Of a stretch of 64,000 bases of DNA, positions 23,155 to 34,626 are shown in pieces. This DNA comes from Ehretia macrophylla (taxonomy: Eukaryota; Streptophyta; Magnoliopsida; Boraginales; Ehretiaceae): positions 7,142,501 to 7,206,500 of the forward strand of contig CM075770.1 of the NCBI GenBank assembly GCA_037974665.1, read 5' to 3'. Made by a program: the position numbers and the translations under genes. The notes under the pieces are model-generated. The model ran no database searches. It was not told the DNA's origin and saw only the letters and a program-made list of their open reading frames with translations. Positions within the stretch are counted from its first letter, which is position 1. Each line of letters starts with the position of its first letter.

Positions 23155-26100
23155 TGTCACGTCCCCAACCCGACCTATGGAGGTTAGGCTAGGGTGTGAT
23201 CTAATTGTTTGCGTTCTTTTACGACTATAACCGGTTAATGAAGGTTAAGCTTATCCATTAGACTAGAACTCCAAAAAAAAATTTTGGGAAACTGGCAGCA
23301 TAATGGCTGTAATTGGGCTCTTTAGTTTGACCTAATTTTTCTCAAAACTTTCAATCTCAGATTCAATTCCAACTAAGATTACTATCCATCACCAACCGAT
23401 ATGCCTACTTGTTATCTTGAAAGTCTCGTTTGATTAACAACCTAGCATGATAACTATGTCCCGTTTATTTGTTGAATTCCTGTTACAAAAGTACCTGTTG
23501 ATCTTAGCTTACTATCGAGTACCTAGGTAGAATTAGATAAAGTTACATCATTGATTTCTTCACCTAGTGATTGAGTTGTCTATGGTAGTTACTAAATCAA
23601 AACAGTAATAGCAACTCACAAGAGAGCGTGTGTCGTCTAGTCATTATCAATACAAGCCAAAATTAGACCCCAAATTACAACGGGGGTCATTTACAATAAC
23701 AACAATAAACAACATAAGAGGTAGTCTTCAAAACAAACATATCGGTCACAAAATAGTCACAGTCAAGTAAGGCACATAAGGCAGGCAATCACTCCAAGGA
23801 GTCATCAATAGGCACGTTATCGCCGGGTACCTATTCCTGATCTTCTTCACCTGAGATGATAAAAGAGGGTGAGTCCTTATGAACTCAATGAGGGGGAACG
23901 AGAAATATGTTTTGAAAACCCTTTTTTCGGTTAGCTTATGAAAAACCCTTTTTGAAAACATGACATATAACACAAGTAAGTTTTATAACGTAATATAAGA
24001 GTAAAAGAACACATTTACCCGTCTTCCCTCCCTGAGGTCCTCTAGGAACCAAGCAAGAGTACTTATACACATAGTGAAAAGGATACGGTGAGCTTTTGCT
24101 CCCAATTCATTTCCGATAACAGTTGTTATGGCCGACTTCAAATAATACACTCATCACGCCAAATGGGTGTACTCCGGATGTACCCCAAAATCCTATGACT
24201 CAGCTCTCCGAGAAAGTCTAGCCCCGAAGCGAGAGAGGGAATTGGACCATAGTAGTCACGGTTGCACCGGCAAGCCCGATGCCGCCCGGTGTACATGAAA
24301 CGCTACCATGCCAGAATGAAAGATTGCAACCTTGTATGCAATGCACATTTATAACATTTAATATATCACATTAGGAGGACAACAAAGTAGGTTGCCTCCA
24401 AGCAGTTATAAGATCGCACATTGACAAGTAAACACACAAGGCATGCTTTGACATGTAATTTCACTTGTAAAGCACGTGGAGTTATATGAATATTAAACGG
24501 GCAGCCAAGTAACACATATAAATCAAGTCATATAACTCATTTTGGGGTTCATGTAATCAAGTAATAAGATTAAACAAGCATACAATGACATTTACATGAG
24601 ACCGGGTGCAAGAAAAGTCTACTTATCAACATGTAATCATCGGGAATCACATTTAGGGCTATAAGGACAACTACGGGCATCCTATTAACCATCCTCAACA
24701 TCGTTTATAATTCACAAAAGAATGGTTTATGACTAGGGAACCTACAGGGCCATTAGGGTTTTCTAGGCCGTGCTCGTGGTTGGTTCATTTGCTAAGTACC
24801 ATAAGCAACTCTTAAACCATTTCAAGCATACTTAACATTCATTAAGCAGCCCACTAATCACACAATTAGACACAATAACCATAGGATCATCACTTAGCGA
24901 GTTTTCAAAGTCAATAGGGTTTCAATTCATGCTTACAGGTGCGATTAAGCCACAAGTTGTCACGTAATTAAACCCAAGCCATGCATCGATTAATTAAAAC
25001 ATCCTCAATTATCCAAAACAGTTCACATAACATCCAAGTGCCACAATCCCAAGCATTCACTACCACAAGAGAAGTTACAACATTTTTCAAAGCATATCAC
25101 TAAACAAAAACCTCACTGAAATGGTCTATTTTCCCACAATCATTTGGACAAGCAAACAATCTCCAATTTTAGTGAACCAAATGTCAAATTGAATCTTAGT
25201 GAGTGATTTAAATCTAGGAACAAGCCTCGCATCATTTGGAGTTCGGACTTAGGAGTTATAGTCAAAACGGTGGGACTACGCAAAATTGTCTAGTTTTAGA
25301 CACATTACGATTTTTGCCAATTTTGAGGGTCTTAAAGTCATAATTGGCTTTGGTCTATTTCTGACAAAACTGTCCAAAACTGCAAAATCTAGCAAACTAC
25401 CAATTTTCATGCATTTTAGACATCATTTTCTAGACTAAAAAGGTTTTGTTCTACAAGGTCAGAGGGCTGCCAGATTCTACTTCAACTTTCCAATTTTTTT
25501 CCAGATTTAGATACCTTTCGATGTTTTGCCATTTTGGAGGCCTTAGAGTCCGAATTGGCCTTGGCCTATTTCTCCAAAAACTGCTCAGAACTGGAAAAAC
25601 TAGTCACCTACCAATTTTCACGCATTTTCAACATCATTTACCAGGCAAAATGTACTTCTCTCTACCAAGTCAGAAATCTGCCAGCTACGCGATTTTACCT
25701 ATCTTCAAGTTCTAGCCAAATATCTAGCCATGCATGGTCATATAAGCTCATATACACACATATACAACAACTACAGAGGTAAATATAGTCATATGATGGC
25801 ATGCATGTTATTTTTGAAATCTTTTAAAAGAGATTAACCCTCACCTTAGCAAGATAATAGATGAAGATGCACAATGCTCTTGAAGATGCACAAAAAGGCC
25901 TTCTCTCCTTGCTTGGCCGAGAGATAGCTTGTGGTTCTTTTAATTCCTAGCTTAGTTATCATGTTCTTAGTATGTGCATGTGGTTAGAACAAAAGGAAAT
26001 GAAATAAAAGCTATCAAACATACCTAGGGCCGAAATTAAGAGTTCTATGAGCTTGCATACATTTTTTTCTTGCTTCTTGCTTGCTTGGGCTGCTATGGAC

Positions 26101-26906
26101 GAGTTTCTTAGAGTCCTTGAGTGCCTAGGAGAACCTTAGAAGATGAGCTAGAGCTATGTAGCTTAAGGATGCAGCCTTGGCCAAGAGATAGAGAGAAAAT
26201 GAGAGAATGAAAGCTTGAGAGAAAGAAATAGAATGTTGGTGTATGTGGTCGGCCTTGAGCTACTAAAAATCTGACCTTGTGCTATCTTTGAACATTATTT
26301 GAATTGTTTGGCATGCTTTGGTGATGTGGCCGAGACAAGCATGCTTGGTGATGGCTTTGGTTTCATTTTTTATGCATTGTGTTAAGTGTCTATGTCATAG
26401 CTTGTCTAGGGATGTTTTTAATTTATGCAATTCTTGTCAAATGCATGTTATGGTCAGCCAAAGCATTGTTCAATTCTGAATTTTTGTCATGTTTTGAGCT
26501 TTATTTTATTGTAGGTGCATGGGTTTTGCAAAAGAATAAAGAATAAAGAATAAAGAATGTCTAATGTTTAGCGTTTCGTCTTTTAGTGCATTGACTTAGG
26601 ATTAGAATATTAGTCAATGGAGTTTATAGGATTATTTAATAGTCTAGTACTTCGTGTAAGATGCTTTCTTGATTAGTGTGCGGGCACGCTTACCTAGGTC
26701 TAGGGTACGGAGTACTAGGTAAGGCACGAACTACGAGACGAATGCACGTATTCCAAATAAATGTACGAAATCCTAAAAGAATGCACATAATTCAATGCAA
26801 AGCATGTAAATCAGGACACGACTCTTAAACCTAGGTCAAGGCACACAATTCTAGGTTAAGGCACACGAAATGAGGTATCGCACGTAAATCGAGGTCGGAC
26901 CTCACA
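23155..26906 (-). repeat. 5' LTR of the element (3.75 kb)
   Basis: Runs from TGTCACGTCCCC to CGGACCTCACA. Slightly longer than its partner, partly because an AAAGAAT-type microsatellite near 26533-26560 has an extra repeat. Divergence from the 3' LTR looks highest at the U5 edge and lowest in the U3 half. Confidence 0.93.
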
Positions 26907-27242
26907 TCCGTCTCTCCGATGCCCATAACTTTTGATTTGTAAGGAGTTATGCGGTGCACCGCATACAGTTGGAAATCTCTCTGGGAGCTCTATGATGGGG
27001 GCAACATGCCTGCTCAGCTACGCCTATTTTTGGAGCCCAAAATCGAACGTTCTCATCAGTTTTGGGCTACTTTAATTCTTTTTGTGCTGTTGTTTCATCC
27101 CAAATCGTTCGTCGTGAGCTGCAAAAAGGACAACAACATAACTCGTGGGACATTAGAGCGCCCTACAACGCGTCGATATCATGTCTTGCGAGGATGCTAC
27201 GTTGTTGAAGCAGATTGGTTGTCGATAGGCCTTTCAAATGTA
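26907..27242 (+). repeat. 5S rDNA spacer block between two insertions
   Basis: Starts with TCCGT, the right copy of the target duplication, and continues the interrupted spacer (CTCCGATGCCCATAACTTTTG). It runs through the conserved middle of the 5S spacer to CCTTTCAAATG and TACCGTC. There is no 5S gene in it. It ends at the composite insertion starting at 27248. Confidence 0.9.
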
Positions 27243-27247
27243 CCGTC

Positions 27248-27478
27248 TGTGATACACCCAGGCTAAGCGAATACCCTGGCCTTAACGGTCCAGCGGCAGA
27301 GGCACACCCGCGATGCACACTATGCACAAATTGTCCTCTTTGGTACCCCACTGGGCCCTCAAGGTTTTGTTTCTCCCACAGTCTCCCATGAGAAAAGCGC
27401 TATGCACGAATACACGAGTTGCCTCTATATATTCAGGAGTACCACTTCCTAGACTTCCGATGTGGGATAGTTTACACA
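27248..27478 (-). repeat. TRIM-like LTR, copy 1 (231 bp)
   Basis: TGTGATACACCC to GATAGTTTACACA, nearly identical to 27554-27784. On the minus strand it contains CCCACATCGG and TATATAGAGG, a common promoter-like arrangement of small plant LTRs. As the 3' LTR of a minus-strand unit it is followed on its inner side by a purine-rich tract (minus strand, 27481-27498). Confidence 0.75.
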
Positions 27479-27553
27479 TATCCACCCCCCCTTGGAGGAC
27501 CCCGCGTCCTCACGGGTCAACGGGTCAACGGAAGACAGGCTCTGATACCACTT
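27479..27553 (-). mobile_element. 75-bp internal region of a TRIM-like element
   Basis: On the minus strand it starts with the primer site TGGTATCAGAGCC (27538-27550), three bases inside the copy-2 LTR. It ends in a purine-rich tract (CCTCCAAGGGGGGGTGGA) next to copy 1. A tRNA-Met primer site and a polypurine tract flanked by short direct LTRs are the hallmarks of terminal-repeat retrotransposons in miniature. There is no coding capacity, so it would need another element's enzymes. Confidence 0.72.
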
Positions 27554-27784
27554 TGTGATACACCCAAGCTAAGCGAATACCCTGGCCTTAACGGTCCAGC
27601 GGCAGAGGCACACCCGCGATGCACACTATGCACAAATTGTCCTCTTTGGTACCCCACTGGGCCCTCAAGGTTTTGTTTCTCCCACAGTCTCCCGTGAGAA
27701 AAGCGCTATGCACGAATACACGAGTTGCCTCTATATATTCAGGAGTACCACTTCCTAGACTTCCGATGTGGGATAGTTTACACA
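27554..27784 (-). repeat. TRIM-like LTR, copy 2 (231 bp)
   Basis: Differs from copy 1 at only a few bases (for example CCCAAGC against CCCAGGC), so the pair is young or recently duplicated. Both copies are followed by TATC on the right. Confidence 0.75.
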
Positions 27785-27949
27785 TATCAAATGCGTCGTC
27801 AAGGGCAAGGGCACATTGGCCACCAATACCCAAGCCGATATTGTCCGCTCTGCACAGGGAATCCACTATGGGCCCACACACTCACTCACGGTTTTGTTCC
27901 AACGCCAGCTAAGCGAATACCCTTAGGGGTAGAGGCACACTGCACGTGG
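27785..27949. repeat. flank with a partial third TRIM-like LTR start
   Basis: Unassigned sequence up to about 27904, then CTAAGCGAATACCC and GTAGAGGCACAC, which match the first 60 bases of the two LTRs in diverged form. It merges into the gypsy LTR remnant. Confidence 0.5.
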
Positions 27950-28682
27950 GACGCATCGTACCTCAGCGAGAAAGGGTCGTAGGATCAGGATACATCCGGA
28001 GTATCCCAACTTGTTGGTGTTTGGGGTTTACCGGCACATGCGTGAAGTTCATGGCTCGTGTCTCGTGATTGAAGACTTGAAGTGGAACCGTATTCTTTTT
28101 AATGTGGTTAACTACTTGCTATTTAATCTTGTTGTTATATTATATATATGATTTCTTGTATCTGCATATCACAATGCACGCCTGGTATGTTGCATCACCT
28201 CCCTCACTGAGTAACTTGGTTACTCATTCCTCTTTTCAACATATTTAAGGAAAAGCTGAAGATTGGATTGCCTCCTGTGTGACCCACTTGCTCTATCAGT
28301 GTGTAAAACATGAAAGAATGTGATAATGATATGCTTGTATTGTATTTGAGACTTTGTGCCCATGTATGTATTTATTTTATATCAAGGATTGTAATATTAA
28401 AGTTTTAGTTTTGTTTGATGATTAGATACTAGTGGTTCGTAATAACTTCAATTGTTTACTTTTCTGTTTAGTTGACTTGCACGCTGATAGGGATAAAACA
28501 AATAGAAGCTGTGGATTATAGTCTTATGGATGTATATTGTAGTTTACAGGTTTCTAGATAGTCCTATAAATAGGGAAAATTCCATCTGTTTTTTCCTAAA
28601 TTTCGTGCCCAGGGTTTGGATTTGGGTTGAGAATAGCGTGATAAATAGGAGTCCTGATCTCGTGAGGGATTGGGGCGTTACA
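27950..28682 (+). repeat. gypsy LTR remnant, 3' half, plus orientation
   Basis: GGGTCGTAGGATCAGGATAC near 27966-27985 matches a block shared by the other gypsy LTRs here. The sequence then runs to a U5-type end (GGATTGGGGCGTTACA) against 5S spacer. It belongs to a different subfamily from the 3.7-kb LTRs, and its U3 half is absent or replaced by the TRIM-like unit. Confidence 0.7.
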
Positions 28683-28745
28683 CTGTCTCTCTGGGCTGGG
28701 ACTTTGAATCGTCAACACATAAGGGCTTTGCTCCCTCAATATGAT

Positions 28746-28864
28746 GGGTGCGATCATACCAGCACTAATACCCCGGATCCCATTAGAACTTTGAAGCTAA
28801 ACGTGCTTGGGCGAGAATAGTACTAGGATGGGTGACACCCTAGGAAGTCCTCGTGTTTTACCCC
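28746..28864 (+). rRNA. 5S rRNA gene copy 12 (type II)
   Basis: First copy after the composite insertion. Type II throughout, with GAAGCTAAACG in the A-box and 3' end GTGTTTTACCCC. Confidence 0.88.
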
Positions 28865-29424
28865 CGTTTAATTTCTTTTTTGCACCGTTTAGCCTTGCCA
28901 AGATGCTTTATCCATCACATTTCTATTATCGAGTCCCATGGCATCTTGGGCAAGATAACTTTGCTTCACGAAGAGGCTGGGCCCAAAAACCGAAGGCGTG
29001 GGGCTTACGACCTGGTGTCCGTCGCTCTGGTGCCCATACTTTTGATTCGTAAGGAGTTATGCAGTGCACAGCATACCATTGGAAAGATTTCTAGGAGCTC
29101 TACGACGGTGGTAGCAAGTCTGCTCAGCTGTGCCTGTTTTCAGAGCCCAAAATTGAATTGTTTCATCATTTTCGGTCTACTTTTCTTATTTTTGCGCTTT
29201 TTTTTCATCCCGGATCGTTCATCGTGAGATGCAAAAAGGACGACAACCTAACTTGCGGGATATTACAGGGTCCTACAATACGACAATATCATGTCTTGCG
29301 AGGATACTGCGTTGTTGAAGTAGATGGGTTTTCGATAAGCCTATTGGGCCTTTCGAATGGGTCATCTCTCTGTGCTAGGACTGTGAATCATCAACACATA
29401 AGGGCTTTGCGCCCTCAACATGAC

Positions 29425-29542
29425 GGGCGCGATCATACCAGCACTAATGCCCAAATCCCATCAGAACTCCAAAGTTAACCGTACTTGGAAGAGAGTAGTA
29501 CTAGGATGGGTGACCCCTTGGGAAGTCCTCATGTTGCACCCC
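29425..29542 (+). rRNA. 5S rRNA gene copy 13 (type I)
   Basis: One base shorter (ATGCCCAAATCCC). The A-box is altered to AACCGTACTTGGAAGAG. Confidence 0.87.
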
Positions 29543-30100
29543 CTTCTATTTTTTTTGCCCCGTTTTGCCTTGCCAAGATGCTCTATCCATCACATTTCTA
29601 TTACAGAGTCCCACGGCATCTTGGGCAAGACAACTTCACTTCGCGGAGAGACTGGCCCTACAAACCGAGGGCTTGGGGCTTGTGACCTGGTGTCCGTCGC
29701 TCTGATGCCCATAACTTTTGATCTGTAAGGACTTATGCGACGCAAATCATACCGTTGGATAGTTCTCCATGAGCTCTACGATGGGGGCAGCATGCCTGCT
29801 CTGCTGCGCCTATTTTCAGAGCCTAAAATTGAACGTTTTCATCAGTTTTGGGCCACTTTAATTCTTTTTGCATTGTTGTTTCGTCCAGGATCGTTAGTCG
29901 TGAGCCGCGAAAAGGACGACAACCTAAGTCACGGGATATTATAGCGCCCTACATAGTGTCGATATCACGTCTTGCGAGGATGCTACATTGTTGAAGCAGA
30001 TGGGTTGTCGATAAGCCCATTGGGCCTTTCGAATAGGTCGTCTCTTTGGGCTGGGACTATGAACCGTCAACACAAAAGGGTTTTGCGCCCACAACATGAC

Positions 30101-30219
30101 GGGTGTGATCATAACAGCACTAATGCCCCGGATCCCATCAAAACTCCGAAGCTCAGCGTGCTTGGGCGAGAGTAGTACTAGGATGGGTGATACCCTGGGA
30201 AGTCCTCTTGTTCCACCCC
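30101..30219 (+). rRNA. 5S rRNA gene copy 14 (type II)
   Basis: Good type II sequence (GCTCAGCGTGCTTGGGCGAG, GATACCCTGGGAAG). It keeps the consensus CTGGGAAGTCCTC of the 3' arm. Confidence 0.9.
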
Positions 30220-30777
30220 CGATTAATTTTTTTTTTCCCCGTTTAGACTTGCCAAGATGTTTAATCCCTCATATTTCTATTCTCGAGCCCCACGGCATCT
30301 TGGGCATGACAACTTCTCTTCACAGAGAGGCTGGGCTTGCAAATCGAGGGCGTGTGGCTTGTGACCTAGTGTCTGTCGCTCTGATGACCATAACTTTTGA
30401 TCCGTAAGGAGTTATGTGGCGTACAGCATACCGTTGGAAAGTTCGTCGGGAGCTCTATGATGGGGGCAACAAGCCTCCTCAGCTGCACCTATGTTCAGAG
30501 CCCAAAATTGAACATTTTCATCAATTTTCGTCCACTTTTCTTCTTTTTGTGCTTTTTTTCATCCCAGATCGTTCGTCGTGAGTCGCGAAAAGGATGACAA
30601 CCTAACTCACAGAATATTAGAGAGCCCTACATTGCGTCGATATCACGTCTTGCAAGAATATTGCGTTGTTGAAGCAGATGGGTTGTGGATAGGCCCATTG
30701 GGCCTTTCGAATGGTCGTTTCTCTGGGCTAGGATTGTGAACTGTCCACATAAAAGTGCTTTGCGCCATCAACATGAT

Positions 30778-30896
30778 GGGTGCAATCATACCAACACTAA
30801 TCCACCAGATTCCATCAGAACTCCGAAGTTAACCGTGCTTGGGTGAGAGTAGTACTAGGATGGGTGGCCCCTTGGGAAGTCCTCATGTTGCACCCC
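30778..30896 (+). rRNA. 5S rRNA gene copy 15 (type I)
   Basis: Type I with GGGTGGCCCC in the C-box. It is the first of two I-II-III runs (30778-32082 and 32765-33827). Confidence 0.89.
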
Positions 30897-31456
30897 CTTT
30901 TAGTTTTTTTTTGCCCCGTTTAGCCTTGTCAAGATGCATTATCCATCATATTTCTATTATCGAGTTGCATGGCTTCTTGGGCAAGACGACATTGCTTCGC
31001 AGAGAGGCTGGGCTCACAAACCGAGGGCCTGGGCCTTGTGACCTGGTGTCCGTCGCTCCGATGCCCATAACTTTAGATCCGTAAGGAGTTATGCGACGCA
31101 CAACATATTGTTGGAAAGTTCTCTGGTAGCTCTACGATGGGGGCAACATGCCTACTCGGCTGCGCCTATTTTCAGACCCCAAAAGCGAACGTTCTCATCA
31201 GTTTTGGGCCACTTTTCTTCTTTTTGCGTTGTTTTTTCGTCCCGGATCCTTCGTCATGAGCCGGGAAAAGGACAAAAACCTAACTCGCTGGACATTAGAG
31301 TGCCTTATATCACGTCGATATCACGTATTGGGAGGATACTACGTTACTAAAGCAGATGGGTTGTCGATAAGCCCATTGGGCCTTTTGAATGGGTCGTCTC
31401 TCTGGGCTGGGATTGTGAATAGCTAACACATAAGGGCTTTGCACCCTCAACATGAT

Positions 31457-31575
31457 GGGTGCAATTATACCAGTACTAATGCCCCGGATCCTATCAGAAC
31501 TCCGAAGCTAAGCGTGCTTGGGCGAGAGTAGTACTAGGATGGGTGATACCCTGGGAAGTCCTGGTATTCCACCCC
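31457..31575 (+). rRNA. 5S rRNA gene copy 16 (type II)
   Basis: Consensus-like from GCCCCGGATCC through GTAGTACTAGGATGGGTGA. The 5' end is changed to GCAATTATACC and the 3' end to CTGGTATTCC. The spacer after it is about 55 bases short. Confidence 0.9.
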
Positions 31576-32081
31576 CGTTTAATTTTTTTTTTTGCCTCGT
31601 TTAGCCTTGCCAAGATGCTTTATCCTTCACATTTCTATTATCGAGTCCTACGGCATCTTGGGCAAGACAACTACACTTCACGGAGAGGCTGAGCCTACAA
31701 ACCGAGGTTGTGGGGCTTGTGACATTGTGTCGGTCACTTCGATGCCCATAACTTTTGATCCGTAAGGAGTTTTGCGGTGCATACCATACCGTTGGAATAC
31801 TCTTTGGGATCTCTACGATTGGGGCCGCAAGCTTGATCGGATGCACCTATTTTCGAAGACCAAAATTGAACATTTTCAATAATTTATGTCTACTTTTCTT
31901 CTTTTTGTGCTTTTTTTTCATCACGGATCGTTCATTGTGAACTGTGAAAAGGACGATAACCTGACTCGCTGGATATTAGAGGGTCCTACAATATGTCGAT
32001 ATCACGTCATGCGAGGATGCAGTGTTGTTGAAGCAGACAGTGAACCGTCAACACATATGGGCTATGCCCTATCAACATGAC

Positions 32082-32200
32082 GGGTGCGATCATACTAGCA
32101 CTAATGCACCAGATTCCATCAGAACTCCGAAGTTAAGCTTGCTTGGGCGAGAGTAGTACTAGTATGGGTGACCCCCTCGGAAGTCCTTGTGTTGCACCCC
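32082..32200 (+). rRNA. 5S rRNA gene copy 17 (type III)
   Basis: GAAGTTAAGC A-box start and GACCCCCTCGGAAG. The following TTTTTATAT is the mark of type III units, although the 3' end is GTTGCACC rather than GTTACACC. Confidence 0.9.
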
Positions 32201-32764
32201 CTTTTTATATTTTTTTTTCGCCCCGTTTAGCCTTGCCAAGATGCTTTATCCATCATATTTCTATTTTCGAGTCCCACGGCATCTTGGACAAGACAACTTC
32301 ACTTCACGGCGAGGCTGGGCCTACAAACCTAAAGCGTGGGGCTTCTGACCTAGTGTCTGTCGCTCCGGTGCCTATAACTTTTGATCCGTAAGGAGTTATG
32401 GGGCCCACAGCATACCGTTAGAAAGCTCTTCGGGAGCTCTACGATGGAGGCAACAAGCATGCTCTGCTGTGCCTATTTTCAGAGCCAAAAATCAAACATT
32501 TTCATCAGTTTCTGTCCATTTTTCTTCTTTTTGAGCTTTTTTTTTCATCCCGCATCGTTCGTCGTGAGCCGCGAAAAGGACAACAACCTAAATCATAGGA
32601 TATTAAAGGGCCTTACATCGCGTCAATATCACGTCTTGTGAGGATGCTGCGTTGTTGAAGCAGATGGGTTGTAGATAGGCCCATTAGGCCATTCGAATGG
32701 GTCGTCTCTCTGGGCTGGGATTGTGAACTGTCGACACAAAAGGGCTTTGTGCCATCAACAAGAC

Positions 32765-32883
32765 GGGTGTGATCATACCAGCACTAATACACCGGATTGC
32801 ATCAGAACTCCGAAGTCAATCGTGCTTGCGCGAGAGTAGTACTATGATGGGTGACCCCTTGGGAAATCCTTATGTTGCACCCC
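32765..32883 (+). rRNA. 5S rRNA gene copy 18 (type I)
   Basis: Type I with private changes (GAAGTCAATCG, GCTTGCGCGAG, CCTTATGTTGC). Its spacer is cut at 33180, where a second copy has been fused in. Confidence 0.87.
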
Positions 32884-33180
32884 TTTTTAGTTTTTTTTGC
32901 CCCGTTTAGCCTTGCCAAGATGTTTTATCCATCATATTTCTATTATCGAGTCCCACGACATCTTGGGCAAGACGACATCACTTCGCAGAGAGTCTAGGCT
33001 CATAAACCGAGGGCTTGGGGCTCGTGACCTGGTGTCCGTCGCTCCGATGCCTATAGCTTTTGATCCGTAAGGAGTTATGCGGCGCACAGCATACTGTTGG
33101 AAAGTTCTTTGGGAGCTCTATGATGGGGACAGCATGCCTGCTTGACTGCGCCTTTTTTCGGAGCCAAAAATTGAACGTTC

Positions 33181-33264
33181 TCATCAGAACTCCGAAGCTA
33201 AGCGTGCTTGGGCAAGAGTAGTACTAAGATGGGTGATACCCTGGGAAGTGCTCGTGTTCCACCC
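33181..33264 (+). pseudogene. 5S rRNA gene copy 19 (type II, 3' part only)
   Basis: Spacer sequence GAACGTTCTCATCAG runs straight into 5S sequence CATCAGAACTCCGAAG. CATCAG occurs in both the spacer and the gene, so a deletion between these six bases removed the rest of the spacer and the first third of the gene. A- and C-box regions remain but the 5' end does not. Confidence 0.9.
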
Positions 33265-33826
33265 TCGTTTAATTTTTTTTTTGCCCTGTTTAGACTTGCC
33301 AAGATGCTTTATCCTTCACATTTCTATTATCGAGTCCCACGGCATCTTGGGCAAGACAACTTCGTTTCGCGGAATGGCTGGGCCCTTAAAATGAGGGCAT
33401 GGGGCTTGTGACCTGGTGTCCGTCGTTCCGATCCCCATAAATTTTGATCCATAAGGAGTTATGTGGTGCACAACATACCATTAGAAAGCTCTCTGGGAGC
33501 TCTACGATGGGGGTAGCAATTCTGCTCGGCTGCGCCTGTTTTCAGTGCCCAAAATTGAACATTTTCATCAGTTTATGTCCACTTTTCTTCTTTTTGCGCT
33601 GTTTTTTCCTCCCGGGTCGGTCATCGTTAGCCGTGAAAAGGACGACAACCAAACTCGCGGGATAGTAGAGGGTCCTACAATGCGTTGATATCATGTCATG
33701 CGAGGATGCTGCGTTGTTGCAGCATATGGGTTTTCGATAAGCCCATTGGGCCTTTCGAAGGGGTCGTCTCTCTGGGCTGGGACTGTGAACCACCAACACA
33801 TATGGGCTTTGCGCTATCAACATGAC

Positions 33827-33945
33827 GGGTGCGATCATACCAGCACTAATATACCAGATTCCATTAGAACTCTGAAGTTAAGCGTGCTTGGGCGAGAGTA
33901 GTAGTAAGGTGGGTGACCCCCCCGGAAGTCATCGTGTTACACCCC
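33827..33945 (+). rRNA. 5S rRNA gene copy 20 (type III)
   Basis: Consensus A-box (AAGTTAAGCGTGCTTGGGC). Changed intermediate element and C-box (GTAGTAAGGTGGGTGACCCC). 3' end GTGTTACACC and TTTTTATAT after the gene. Confidence 0.9.
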
Positions 33946-34507
33946 CTTTTTATATATTTTTTTTGGCCCTGTTTAGCCTTGCCAATATGCTTTGTCCATC
34001 ATATTTCTATTTTCGAGTGCCACGACATCTTGGGCAAGATAACTTCGTTTAGCAGAGAGGTTGGACCTACAAACCGAGGGCGTGGGGCTTGTGACCTGGT
34101 GTCCGTCACTCCGGTGCACATAACTTTCGATCCGTAAGGAGTTATACGGCACACAACATACCGTTAGAAAGCTCTCCAAGAGCTCTACGATAGAGGCAGC
34201 AAGCCTACTCGGCTGCACCTATTTTCGTAGCCAAAAATCAAACGTTTTCATCAATTTTGGTCCACTTTTCTTATTTTTGTGCTTTTTTTGTCCCGGATCG
34301 TTTGTTGTGAGTCGCGAAACGGACGACAACCTAACTCACTAGATATTAGAGGGCCCTACAACGAGTCGATATCATGTCTTGCAAGGATGCTACATTGTTG
34401 AAGCAGATGGGTTGTCAATAAGCCCATTGGGCCTTTCGGATAGGCTGTTTCTCTGTGCTGGGACTGTGAACTGTCAACACATAAGGGCTTTGCGCCATCA
34501 ACATAAC

Positions 34508-34626
34508 GGGTGCGATCATACCAGCACTGATGCACCGGATTCCATCAGAACTCCGAAGTTAACCGTGCTTCGGCGAGGGTAGTACTAGGATGGGTGTCCC
34601 CTTGGGAAGTCCTCGTGTTGCACCCC
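34508..34626 (+). rRNA. 5S rRNA gene copy 21 (type I-like)
   Basis: Type I A-box with CTTCGGCGAGGG, GGGTGTCCCC in the C-box, and 3' end CGTGTTGCACC as in type IV. It follows a type III copy, the position held by type IV in the later blocks, but lacks the type IV marks. Confidence 0.88.

Larger units (their letters stand above)
14667..26906 (-). mobile_element. Ty3/gypsy chromovirus (Tekay/Del-like), end-to-end but decayed
   Basis: A 12.2-kb LTR retrotransposon in minus orientation with both LTRs (14667-18364 and 23155-26906), a polypurine tract, a primer-binding site and all coding domains in the order gag, protease, RT, RNase H, integrase, chromodomain. It is flanked by a 5-bp duplication in 5S spacer. 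The two LTRs differ at roughly 5-10 percent of positions by eye, which suggests an age of a few million years at usual plant rates. The coding part is broken, with about ten breaks. The chromodomain and long LTRs point to the Tekay/Del lineage. Confidence 0.95.
27248..28682 (+). mobile_element. composite LTR insertion in 5S spacer (TRIM-like unit plus gypsy LTR remnant)
   Basis: The insert begins TGTGATACACCC and ends GGGGCGTTACA. CCGTC on the left (27243-27247) and CTGTC on the right (28683-28687) look like a 5-bp target duplication with one change. Inside are two direct repeats of 231 bp with miniature-LTR features, a third partial copy near 27905, and the 3' half of a plus-strand gypsy LTR from about 27950. 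The whole could be one old LTR reshaped by internal duplication, or a nested insertion followed by deletion. Confidence 0.7.

Noticed and set aside
27248-27784. The Cassandra TRIM, because it lies in 5S DNA
   Set aside because: Cassandra LTRs carry a 5S-like sequence inside; these 231-bp repeats do not. The 5S around them is the host array.
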